Of a stretch of 64,000 nt of DNA, positions 33,392 through 41,372 are shown piece after piece (within the stretch, counting starts at the first letter, position 1; each line of letters begins with the position of its first letter). Made by a program: the position numbers and the translations under genes. This DNA comes from Pachyseris speciosa (lineage: Eukaryota; Cnidaria; Anthozoa; Scleractinia; Pachyseridae), in contig JAEMWC010001443.1 of NCBI GenBank assembly GCA_016490735.1, positions 10,001-74,000 on the forward strand. Reading direction: 5' to 3'. Below the pieces are notes generated by a model. It saw only the letters and a list, made by a program, of their open reading frames with translations, was not told the DNA's origin and did no database searches.

Positions 33392-34032
33392 ATGGAAATT
33401 CCAAATTATGATATTATTCAGGATTCAAACAAGTCTTTTAGACAGTTGTATGAATATATGCCAAAAGATACATTTAGAATGTTATTGGCTGGAAATTCTG
33501 GATCCGGAAAGACAACATTGTTTTTGCATTTGATTATGGAACCGTTAGTCTATTACGATCAAATACATCTATACGCCAAAAACTTGATCAAGACAAATAT
33601 CAATATTTACAGCAAGTGATGGATAGAATAAGCAAACAAGTTGGTTACCCCGTTTTAATTTGTAGTCAAGATGAAATTTTACCTGTTGAACAAATTCAAG
33701 ACACTGAATTGCAACGGTTGGTTGTGTTTGATGATTTTGTTACGGATAAAAAACAAGATCAAATCATCAGCTATTTCATTCAGGGTCGTCACAAAAATTG
33801 TTCCGTACTGTACCTAACACAGTCATTCTATGGATGTCCAAAATCTGTTAGGCTTAATTGTAGCCACTTCTGCCTTTACGATTTTCCATCTACAAGAGAG
33901 AGAAACTTTATATCCAAAGAACTTGGAATTGATAAGCAAAAGTATATCGAAGCAACTAAAAAACCATATTCTTTCTGTTCTATTGACAAACCAATGAAAA
34001 CAGTGAAGAGAAACTTTTATGGTGTTATATAA
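33392..34032 (+). pseudogene. FtsK/HerA-A32-type genome-packaging ATPase, one frameshift
   Basis: Pumps element DNA into the capsid. The first frame (33,392-33,619) has RMLLAGNSGSGKTTLFLHL, the Walker A P-loop, around residue 30. The second (33,616-34,032) has LQRLVVFDDFVTDKKQ (Walker B, D-D), QGRHKNCSVLYLTQSFYG (sensor region with the terminal Gln/Ser) and FCLYDFPSTRERNFISKEL. The frames are joined by a one-base shift near 33,585. Combined length of about 210-215 residues fits Polinton ATPases. The last about 25 codons are duplicated 3 kb downstream in front of the second fibre gene. It is the first gene of the plus-strand block; the fibre start follows the stop by 11 bp. Confidence 0.9.
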
Positions 34033-34292
34033 TCTATTATTATATGGGTATATTCAATTTTTCACCAAATCAAGATAATATAAGAACTGGTAATAGAGGT
34101 CCAATTGGTCCAAAAGGTGGTAAAGGTGATAGAGGTCTAATTGGTCCAAAAGGTGATAAAGGTGATAGAGGTCTAATTGGTCCAAAAGGTGATAAAGGTG
34201 ATAATGGAAATGGATTTAAATTGACACAAAATGGGAATTATGATATCGAAAACAAAAAATTGACTAATGTAGCAGCACCAACTGCAAACAAT
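33959..34292. repeat. Source copy of the fibre-cassette duplication
   Basis: From the last codons of the ATPase gene through its stop, the spacer and about the first 80 codons of fibre 1, this stretch recurs at 36,926-37,191 with few substitutions and a shorter collagen repeat. The duplicated unit spans a gene boundary, so it arose by DNA-level tandem duplication. Confidence 0.88.
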
Positions 34293-36905
34293 GATACAGC
34301 CACAAAGGGGTATGTTGATAACATTGTTTTTTCAGCATCAGGTTCTCAACGCAACCCATTTGCCTTTTTGTTAAAAGACAAATCCAAGTCTTCTGCAGTT
34401 CAAGGTGTGGAAAACCTTCAAATTGAGAATTTTGACAAATCACCTTATCACATAAACAAGTCATCATTGTCTTTTTTCATTAAACGAAGTGGTAGCTTCA
34501 CATCCAAAATTCGTTTTGATGTTTCATCTTTGAGTGACGGTCAGTATACTTTTGTTGTTGAGTTTTACTCACCCTCAAACCCTCGAAATGCAACAATTGA
34601 TTTATTCCTTCCAACTATAAATATGCGAGATGCGGGACAGTTGTTTCAAAAACCTTTTCCTAAAACTCAACATGTTGATGGTTACATGAAGAAACTTTTT
34701 ACAATTGAAAAAACAAGTGGTGGTCAAGCGGCAATACAGGTGGAACTTTCCAGCACAGCTCCTGCGTCTAACACCAAAACACATATCATTGTTTATGGAG
34801 CCTTTGGCTTTCACACCAATTTGTCTTACTCTGTCCATGACCCAGCTTATGAAATTGAAAACGGCAATGTTGCGTTTGGTGGTAATGTTGACATGAAATT
34901 AAACAAAATCCTCAACCTGCAGGATACCCCCTCAAATCCACAAGACGCTGTAAACAAATCTTACGTTGACGCACAAATTGCCAATTTTGACAAATCGGAC
35001 TTAGTTAAAAAAGATGGAACTGTTGCAATGACAGGAAACCTGGACATGGGGGAAAACCTCATCACCAGAATGGGTTACCCTAAAGACATTCTCGACGCCA
35101 CAAACAAAAGCTACGTTGACTCTCAAATTGCAAGCTGTCTAAAACGGGATGGAACCGACCCGGCAGAGGGCAATCTGAACATGGATGGGTACACCATCGA
35201 AAATTTGGTAGACGCTGATAACAGCACGCCCGCTGAGAACGCCGTCAACAAAAAATATGTGGACCAGGGGTTGCAAACCAAACTCGATGTGATTGCTCAA
35301 CAAGACCTAAACATGAACAACAATGCCATTACAGGTCTTGCTCCACCGGTCAATTTAGATGATTGTGTTTCAAAACGTTATACTGACGAGTATTTTCTTC
35401 GACGAGACGGTTCGACTGCGATGTATGGAAATTTGTCAATGAGTGGAAATATAGTTACAAATGTAGGTGATGTGAAAAATGATTACGATGCGGTGAATTT
35501 CAGAGTTTTGAATCGAGCTTCACAAACCATCAGATCGGCGGCCTTATTGTTGAACAGAACAAACGCGATGACGGCGGATATGAAACTTGGAGGGCATAAA
35601 ATCATTAACTTAAAAGAAGGAACAAATAAAACCGATGCCGTAATTTTGGATCAACTAGAAAAAAGTCATATTTCATCTGCTTTTCATCCAAAGAATGCTT
35701 TCAAATATTTGATGAATGACATTGATGAAATAAGTACTGAATATGGCTTGAAAGTTAACGGATATATTAATTTAACTCGTTCACCACACATAATTTCAAA
35801 AAAGGTTATTGATGTAGACTTGAATAAAGAAGCTAATCATATTTTCAGAGCGAGAATTGGGTTTAATATGTATACAATGAAAGATGGAAAATACACTTTT
35901 ATCCTTGAATGGCTATTTCCTGATTATGAAGGAATGAATCTTAGTAGTGCAACATTCAGTGCAACTGGTGGAATTACAATTCATAGAACTACAGACAGAA
36001 AATTTGATAACAGAAATGAAGATCATTCGAGACATTTATTATGGATTGAAAAACCTTCAGTAAGTTCACCGCCTGAATATTTATATTGTACAATACCTAT
36101 TAATGCTAACTCAACATATCCCAACAAGTACAAAGTTCCTTGTGTCGTATATGGTATTGATGGTGAAGCTGTAGATGTACCATCTAGTGTTTACGACTTT
36201 GTTGAAGCTTATAAAATTGTAAATGAAAAAATACAATTACAAACTGATTTAGATTTGAATAGACATGCTTTGACAAATGAATCAAAAAACTTGTTTGATG
36301 GTCAAAACGGTGAATTAACAATGCTAAATGATATTAATATGAACACGTTTCTAATAAAAGAAGCTAAACTTGGTGGTGATTTAAATTTAAATGGCTATAG
36401 AATTCATAATAATAGTATAAATCTCTTTCGTTCTAGCGTTACAGGTGTAATTATGGAAACAGCTCTCGATCTAGGTGGTTTTTCTCTTTACCAGCCGAAA
36501 TTAGGAGGTGATCTAGATTTAGACGGTCATCGAATAAAAAAGAATATATATTATATTAGCGGATTTTGTGAAGCTTCTAGTGGTCACAATGAAAATATTC
36601 TAAAACCGTTATTATTGAACGGTAGTAAGTATTTTCTTGTTTTGGATGGATATTATATTAAAAATATGTATATAATTCAAGGAACATATCCGGGTAGGTT
36701 ATATATAAAAAATAAACCAGAAAATGCTCGACCCGTAACTTTTCCAACAACTATATTTGAATATAGGATATCTTCTTTATCAAGAAGAATAACAACAGTA
36801 AATGTAAACAAAACATTGAATAGAGGATATATGATCATTGATTATTCTCATCCAAATACAAATGCATTTGATATCGCGATAAAATTAGAGATAGTGATAA
36901 ATTAA
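34044..36905 (+). CDS. Fibre 1: collagen-like and phage-fibre-like attachment protein, 953 residues
   Basis: Intact frame. The N-terminal peptide MGIFNFSPNQDNIRTGNRGP (probable capsid anchor, shared with fibre 2) runs into Gly-X-Y collagen repeats (GPKGDKGDRGLIGPKGDKGD, residues about 18-56). Then come at least seven degenerate 30-35-residue repeats of the pattern N-L-D-M-x-x-N-x-I-x-x-L ... D-A-V-N-K-x-Y-V-D (for example NLDMGENLITRMGYPKDILD followed by ATNKSYVD), like the triple-helical shaft repeats of phage tail fibres. Two copies of a beta-rich domain of about 170 residues are inserted (DGQYTFVVEFYSP near residue 170; DGKYTFILEWLFP near residue 615). A unique C-terminal knob follows the last repeat (from about residue 840). 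This is the expected design of a trimeric receptor-binding fibre on the virion vertex. Start context TCTATTATTAT-ATG; 11 bp after the ATPase. It is the longest open frame of the window. Confidence 0.8.
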   Translation: MGIFNFSPNQDNIRTGNRGPIGPKGGKGDRGLIGPKGDKGDRGLIGPKGDKGDNGNGFKLTQNGNYDIENKKLTNVAAPTANNDTATKGYVDNIVFSASGSQRNPFAFLLKDKSKSSAVQGVENLQIENFDKSPYHINKSSLSFFIKRSGSFTSKIRFDVSSLSDGQYTFVVEFYSPSNPRNATIDLFLPTINMRDAGQLFQKPFPKTQHVDGYMKKLFTIEKTSGGQAAIQVELSSTAPASNTKTHIIVYGAFGFHTNLSYSVHDPAYEIENGNVAFGGNVDMKLNKILNLQDTPSNPQDAVNKSYVDAQIANFDKSDLVKKDGTVAMTGNLDMGENLITRMGYPKDILDATNKSYVDSQIASCLKRDGTDPAEGNLNMDGYTIENLVDADNSTPAENAVNKKYVDQGLQTKLDVIAQQDLNMNNNAITGLAPPVNLDDCVSKRYTDEYFLRRDGSTAMYGNLSMSGNIVTNVGDVKNDYDAVNFRVLNRASQTIRSAALLLNRTNAMTADMKLGGHKIINLKEGTNKTDAVILDQLEKSHISSAFHPKNAFKYLMNDIDEISTEYGLKVNGYINLTRSPHIISKKVIDVDLNKEANHIFRARIGFNMYTMKDGKYTFILEWLFPDYEGMNLSSATFSATGGITIHRTTDRKFDNRNEDHSRHLLWIEKPSVSSPPEYLYCTIPINANSTYPNKYKVPCVVYGIDGEAVDVPSSVYDFVEAYKIVNEKIQLQTDLDLNRHALTNESKNLFDGQNGELTMLNDINMNTFLIKEAKLGGDLNLNGYRIHNNSINLFRSSVTGVIMETALDLGGFSLYQPKLGGDLDLDGHRIKKNIYYISGFCEASSGHNENILKPLLLNGSKYFLVLDGYYIKNMYIIQGTYPGRLYIKNKPENARPVTFPTTIFEYRISSLSRRITTVNVNKTLNRGYMIIDYSHPNTNAFDIAIKLEIVIN

Positions 36906-36925
36906 TCCAAACAATACATATATGA

Positions 36926-37191
36926 TAAAAACCATATTCCTTCTGTTATATTGACAAGCCAATGAAAGCAGTGAAGAGAAACTTTTATGGTGTTATCTAA
37001 TCTATTATTATATGGGTATATTCAATTTTTCACCAAATCAAGATAATATAAGAACTGGTAACAGAGGTCCAAAAGGTGATAAAGGTGATAAAGGTGATAA
37101 TGGAAATGGATTTAAATTGACACAAAATGGGAATCATGATATCGAAAACAAAAAATTGACTAATGTAGCAGCACCAACTGCAAACAAAGAT
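36926..37191. repeat. Duplicated ATPase 3' end plus fibre N-terminus
   Basis: Repeats 33,959-34,292. The ATPase remnant here is not preceded by the rest of the gene and ends in the same TAA-containing spacer (GGTGTTATCTAATC), directly followed by the fibre 2 start. Confidence 0.88.
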
Positions 37192-38178
37192 GTTGCCAAC
37201 AAAATTTATGTTGACCAAGCCCCTTTTCTCAAAACTGCTGGCGGGCAAATGACGGGCGACATTGACATGAACGGTTATGACATACTCGGCCTTAATGATA
37301 TTCCAAAATTCGAGAGCTAAGCGGTGAGTGCTAAATTTTTGATATTATCCTTATATAATGCATTATCTGAGACCCTTCTCTGGGAATACTACACGAGATA
37401 TGGGACAGCGTTATACAAAATAGATCATGGTATTCCATCAGACGTTGTTACAGACTCTTCAACAAGAAAAGTGTCTAAACTTTATGATCAAACATTGTAT
37501 GAAAATCATGCTCAACAAACAACCTCAGCTAATCAACCTACATTATGCACTAAAGCAAACAAAAATAATAACAGGTATTATCTCAATTTCGATGGTAGTC
37601 AAAGGATGATAAGTGATATCAATTTAAATGTGAGAAGTGGTGGTCATGACATTGTCAATATTTTTATTGTTTATAAATTGAACTCATTTACCGGTTCGTA
37701 TTGGGTGAGGAACGGCTTATTTGGACATGACAATGGAGACTTCGATAAATTCGTTTCTTTTGGACCATCTGGTGATCTAGTTGTATCAGGTACCACTAAT
37801 GATCATATCGTTATAGGTACTAATACTGTTAATAATAAATCACCAATTGCTGATTATAAAACAAAAGCTAATGCTGGTGAATTAAATAAATGGTGTTGCT
37901 TATCTATTCATTGGGACGTACCTTCTGGAGCTAACAAATCCAGTGTTTGGTGTAATGGTTAGAAACTAACCAATTTTACCGCAAGAACATCAACAGGATC
38001 CAATCAAATGACATTTGGAGACCTAAACCCCAGTGGTATTGCAGGCTTAAAAGGTTCAATTGCTTGTTTTGTACTTTATAAAGAAAGAGTCATATCAGAT
38101 TCTGATATTAAACTACACCATCACGTATTATGTAAAAATTGGTACGACATCGATAATGACAGCATCACGTTTGAATGA
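37012..38178 (+). pseudogene. Fibre 2: same anchor and collagen stub, lectin-like C-terminus, two stops
   Basis: Begins with the same 17-residue anchor as fibre 1 and a shorter collagen stretch (GPKGDKGDKGDNGNG). One phage-type repeat follows (LTNVAAPTANKDVANKIYVD, then MTGDIDMNGYDILGL). An in-frame TAA at 37,318-37,320 interrupts it. The frame continues with LYDQTLYENHAQQTTSANQP, YYLNFDGSQRMI, IVNIFIVYKLNSFTGSYWV, LFGHDNGDFDKF and WCCLSIHWDVPSGANKSSVW, up to an in-frame TAG at 37,960-37,962. After it come MTFGDLNPSGIAGLKGSIA and CFVLYKERVISDSDI, ending at 38,178. This C-terminal part looks like a concanavalin/LamG-type beta-sandwich. Without the stops it would be about 388 residues. The two fibres thus share the anchor but differ in receptor-binding domain. 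Confidence 0.78.
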
Positions 38179-38204
38179 AATATAAATGTGACATATTAAT
38201 ATAG

Positions 38205-38636
38205 ATGGTTAATCCTCAGTTTGCTTTAAATTACCTGAAAGAAAATTTCAGAAACGTAAAAAGTTTGAATCAATCAATTGATGATCAAATTTTAAAAAGT
38301 GCTATAATTTACAAATTATTATATTTCAGTGATTTTAATGAATTGATATCAATAAATGAAATACTTGATTTATATGATGGAGAAATCGGTTTAATTGGTC
38401 CTGGAAATGGTTGCTTTACATATATATTAGAAAGATTATTTGGAAAGATCAAATGCTGTCATTTACATAGTGCATTTCACGATGCATATGGTCGTTTTTT
38501 CACAAAGTATCAAAGAGGTCGTGGATATTGCTATGTCATACCTGAAAAGATGACTACAAATTGTTTAAAAAATTCTCCTCTCCTTGGCCATATATCAGGC
38601 TTTATTTGGAGCATTATAAATAGGAGCAAATATTAA
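38205..38636 (+). CDS. Small ORF with PLA2-like Cys-Cys-His and His-Asp pattern
   Basis: Intact 143-residue frame, 26 bp downstream of fibre 2, with an AT-rich GACATATTAATATAG-ATG context. The N-terminal half is helical (NYLKENFRNVKSLNQSIDDQ). The C-terminal half reads GLIGPGNGCFTYILERLFG, then KCCHLHSAFHDAYGRFF and GRGYCYV. The sequence G-P-G-N-G followed by C-C-x-x-H and H-D-A-Y-G recalls the Ca-binding loop and active-site helix of phospholipases A2, but the usual Asp after the first His is replaced and the spacing is unusual. It could be a degenerate PLA2, a membrane-active accessory protein, or unrelated. No signal peptide is seen. Not recognised with certainty. Confidence 0.4.
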   Translation: MVNPQFALNYLKENFRNVKSLNQSIDDQILKSAIIYKLLYFSDFNELISINEILDLYDGEIGLIGPGNGCFTYILERLFGKIKCCHLHSAFHDAYGRFFTKYQRGRGYCYVIPEKMTTNCLKNSPLLGHISGFIWSIINRSKY

Positions 38637-38642
38637 AACATA

Positions 38643-39203
38643 TCATTTGTTTATTATTAACTGGATTTTATCAAACATCAATAACATGATTTCAACCCAA
38701 TATTTATTATAAAATTTGAGTGTTCTTTTCGAATAAGTAATTATTTTCTCAAAAGGAAGACCAAGCATTAAAAATATTTGCTTAAGGACAAAATTCGTAC
38801 TTATCATCCTTTTACGATTCTTATTCACTAAAGGAAGAACCGTGTCTATCTCTTTGAATATTTTAAATATTTTACCACTATCTTTCAGAGAAATTTGAAA
38901 TCCATTCTTACAACATATACTATTTATCACATTTTCAATATGGTACTTCCGATGATATACAGATTTTCGTCGTATTTTATACATATTCTCATGAAAGTCA
39001 ACGTACTCTTTACAATAATCATAACCATGGACGGAACCACAATTTAGACAAACATTTTCACCATCATCGTTAAACATTTCCTGATTACTACAGCATGACA
39101 CTACCACACTACTAACAACTTCTGCCAATTGCCGATCACAAAAAGGACATGTCAACTCCCCCATATTCTTTAATTCATTGTGAATTACTGAATTACAACT
39201 CAT
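38643..39203 (-). CDS. Zinc-ribbon protein, candidate VLTF3-like late transcription factor
   Basis: Intact 186-residue frame convergent with the preceding ORF (6-bp gap). ELTCPFCDRQLAE and ENVCLNCGSVHGYDY give two C-x2-C pairs (zinc ribbon). DFHENMYKIRRKSVYHRKYHIENV follows, an R-x-x-Y-x-R-x-x-H block like that after the ribbon in poxvirus/giant-virus VLTF3 proteins. The C-terminal half is helical (GKIFKIFKEIDTVLPLVNKN, MLGLPFEKIITYSKRTL). VLTF3 and TFIIB-like factors direct transcription from late viral promoters. If correct, the element carries its own transcription factor for the AT-rich start-site motif seen before its genes. The assignment is by pattern only; a generic TFIIB-type ribbon protein is the alternative. 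Confidence 0.5.
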   Translation of the reverse strand: MSCNSVIHNELKNMGELTCPFCDRQLAEVVSSVVVSCCSNQEMFNDDGENVCLNCGSVHGYDYCKEYVDFHENMYKIRRKSVYHRKYHIENVINSICCKNGFQISLKDSGKIFKIFKEIDTVLPLVNKNRKRMISTNFVLKQIFLMLGLPFEKIITYSKRTLKFYNKYWVEIMLLMFDKIQLIINK

Positions 39204-39327
39204 TCTATACTATTATTTGAGATATTATTTTCATGTTACTTTAACATGACGTCACAGCAGTGCCAGTCAGAGATCATGCGACCGTCTCGTGACTTAGAAT
39301 AATAGCTATAGGCGATGACTCATTTCA
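39204..39327. other. Short spacer between last gene and right terminal repeat
   Basis: About 120 bp without structure other than the AT-rich start context of the zinc-ribbon gene (CAAATAATAGTATAG before its ATG). Confidence 0.5.
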
Positions 39328-39582
39328 TGTTTTTCCGAGAATGTCACGCTTGGTGATTTTTCCGAGAAAGTCACGCATTTTAAAAAATATATAGATTGCC
39401 AAAAATACAAGATCATAATATGATATCAAAAATACGAGATCAAAAATACGAGATCAAAAGTTGGAAGCCATTATATGGAAGCCATTATATGGAAGCCATT
39501 ATATGGAAGTAGTGTAGTAGTTGGGTTTGGTTACAGATCATTTTCTCAAAAATGGTCTGGAACCCCCAACTACTATACTACT
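39328..39582. repeat. Polinton right terminal inverted repeat
   Basis: Reverse complement of the left end, longer by about 70 bp. It holds two units of CAAAAATACGAGAT, three exact 14-bp units GGAAGCCATTATAT (39,463-39,504) and a terminal 75-bp palindrome (39,508-39,582) whose inner arm AGTAGTGTAGTAGTTGGG mirrors the terminus. The inner 100 bp contain the double GTCACGC/TTTTCCGAGAA motif shared with the left end. Confidence 0.9.
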
Positions 39583-39588
39583 CCGATG
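39583..39588. repeat. Polinton target-site duplication CCGATG, right copy
   Basis: Exact repeat of 20,383-20,388 directly after the terminal ACTACT. Confidence 0.93.
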
Positions 39589-40030
39589 TTTGTCGAATAC
39601 CACTTGTGTAAGAGTCCTCAGACAACGTGGAAGGCAACATTGTTTGGCTCTCAGTTTGCACGGCAATTGTAAATGTATTCGAGTCCAGCATGTTAGTTGT
39701 CATTCCGGCATGTTCTGAACTAATTGAACTAACCTATCCTTTAAAGTAGGACCTTCTCGTCCCTGGAAACATAGAGTTTGTTGTTTCTTACTGTACCAAT
39801 TGATGATAAGATTTTTGTTGGTGCTTTTAAACTGTTTCATGTTCCTGCCAGGCAACGACCACTTTCCCTGTTGCTGCAAGTCGCACTCCACGAAATTCTT
39901 CAACAAAACCAAGGTACTCTTCCAGATCAACCGATCTCCTTTTAATTGAGGGTTAGGTAAAAGCGATTCCATTTCAGCGTCCATAAATTGATTATCATCG
40001 GAGCTTGAAAGTGTGCCTCGTCTCATAACA
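39589..40030 (-). mobile_element. LINE A, ORF1 N-terminal piece
   Basis: Minus-strand frame from ATG 40,026: MRRGTLSSSDDNQFMDAEME, then LIWKSTLVLLKNFVEC, NMKQFKSTNKNLIINWY, QTLCFQGREGPTLKDRLVQL. This is the usual N-terminal domain of cnidarian-type CR1 ORF1 proteins (acidic start, then an I-T-W-Y-type block). The continuation towards the Polinton is readable in shifted frames. After removing the Polinton and one CCGATG, the sequence runs on into the coiled-coil/esterase part at 20,382. It shows that the Polinton inserted into this LINE. Confidence 0.78.
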
Positions 40031-40383
40031 GTAGTTTGACAGGGACATGATCAGTGTATACATCAGTGGGAATATAAAGCACGCTTGTGCAATCGAATTT
40101 GATCACATGAATTTACTACCTATGATTTATCCACAAATGTTAGAAAAATATAATAAAACAAATTTAAAAATCTTAACCGTGTTTTTTTCTGTTATAAAGC
40201 ACTCAAGAAGTAGTGAAAATACTCACAACTGACTGTCTGCCACAAGCTCGCATTTCTTCCTACTTCTTTTGAGCTCTCATCTCTTCCTTGGCCTTTCGTA
40301 CCTTATAACAGAACAAAGCATTGTAAAGGCTTTTTATTTGTTAGAAGGAATGTTAGTAGTTGAATATAGGGTAAGTCATTCAT

Positions 40384-40822
40384 CATGGGTACCCAACGAC
40401 AAGTTGAAGTAAATATCTGTTCGGTGGAGGGTAGTTCGCTTAAGGCTTTCAGTGTCGATTAAAGAGTGCACTCATATTTTCATAACTGAAACATGCCCTA
40501 AGAGATTCGCAGGGGGAAAATCATAGTCCCTGAGGTTTTCGGAAAGGTCATGTTTGCTGTTTTTGTGAGTCAAAAATGTCAGTTAGCATTTTCGGAAAGA
40601 AAATAGTTCACTAGAAAGTTTGTGGTAAGTTCATTTCAGCTAGTATTTTCTCAAAGGAAGAATCTGTTCCCTAACATTTTCGGCAATTAAAATTTCAGCT
40701 AAGGAATCCGAACAGATCACATTCTTCTAGCTAACGAAAACATCACTTTAAACAGACTTCAAACACCATAAGGTACTTAAAAATTCCTTTCTACAGTTGA
40801 TTTGGCTCGTTGGGTGCCCCTG
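40384..40822. mobile_element. MITE copy 1 (439 bp, TIR near CAGGGGCACCCAACGA)
   Basis: Begins CATGGGTACCCAACGA and ends TCGTTGGGTGCCCCTG, flanked by ATTCAT at 40,378-40,383 and 40,823-40,828. The interior matches MITE copy 2 in reverse orientation over its whole length with scattered differences. No coding capacity. The 6-bp duplication and short inverted repeats indicate a non-autonomous DNA transposon; the family is not assigned. Confidence 0.85.
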
Positions 40823-41334
40823 ATTCATTGGTTTAATATCCAGGTGTTTTATACGGACGGCTGAAATCTTTTGATTTTCAATGAAAAGAGCTATTCCTCA
40901 GTAGTAATTAATTGTGAGATCCCTGTCTGTGTTTAGGTTTCCTGAAGTTGGTCAGGGTGAAGTTGCTCTGAAGCCACTGGTTCTTGGCTACCAGTGCCAG
41001 GTGATTACATGTGTTCTGCACAGTTGCATAAGTCTTGTCAAGCCTGTTCACTACTGGATGGATGCTCTGAGCAGTGCTCTGCTTCCATGGGAACCGTGCC
41101 CTTGGAGATAGCTTTCTCAGGGACATGGAAAGTCAAAACATGGAACTTTCTGAGCAGATTGGTATTAGAAAAGTTGACAGCGACCAAAGCTAGCACATGT
41201 GACTGTTAGCGTAGACACCTTGTTCCTGGTTTTGTGATCACTGAAAACTTTCTTCTCTCCAGTTTGGAGGCTCACTTGAAGTGGTTTCAAAACTCTTACA
41301 ATTTTTTGCAAGTTTTTGATATGATGACGATAAT

Positions 41335-41372
41335 AATAATGATATAATAATAATAATAATAATAATAATAAA
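41335..41372. repeat. (AAT)n microsatellite
   Basis: About a dozen AAT/ATA triplets within the degenerate gene. Confidence 0.85.

Larger units (their letters stand above)
20389..39582. mobile_element. Polinton/Maverick (adintovirus-like) element, 19.2 kb, complete with ends
   Basis: Defined by inverted terminal repeats (20,389-20,575 and 39,328-39,582), 5'-AGT...ACT-3' termini and a perfect 6-bp target duplication. The content is the full Polinton set: family B DNA polymerase, retroviral-like integrase, adenain-like protease, packaging ATPase, double-jelly-roll major capsid, penton-like minor capsid, and virion-core-like proteins. Extra genes are an HNH endonuclease, two fibre genes, a PLA2-domain protein and a candidate transcription factor. 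Length is in the family's usual range of about 15-20 kb. Genes are tightly packed with gaps of 5-60 bp and change strand in blocks, with a divergent promoter at 33,346-33,391. The copy is decayed (polymerase, integrase, penton, ATPase, fibre 2 disrupted), so it is a fossil. It lies inside ORF1 of LINE A. Confidence 0.95.
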
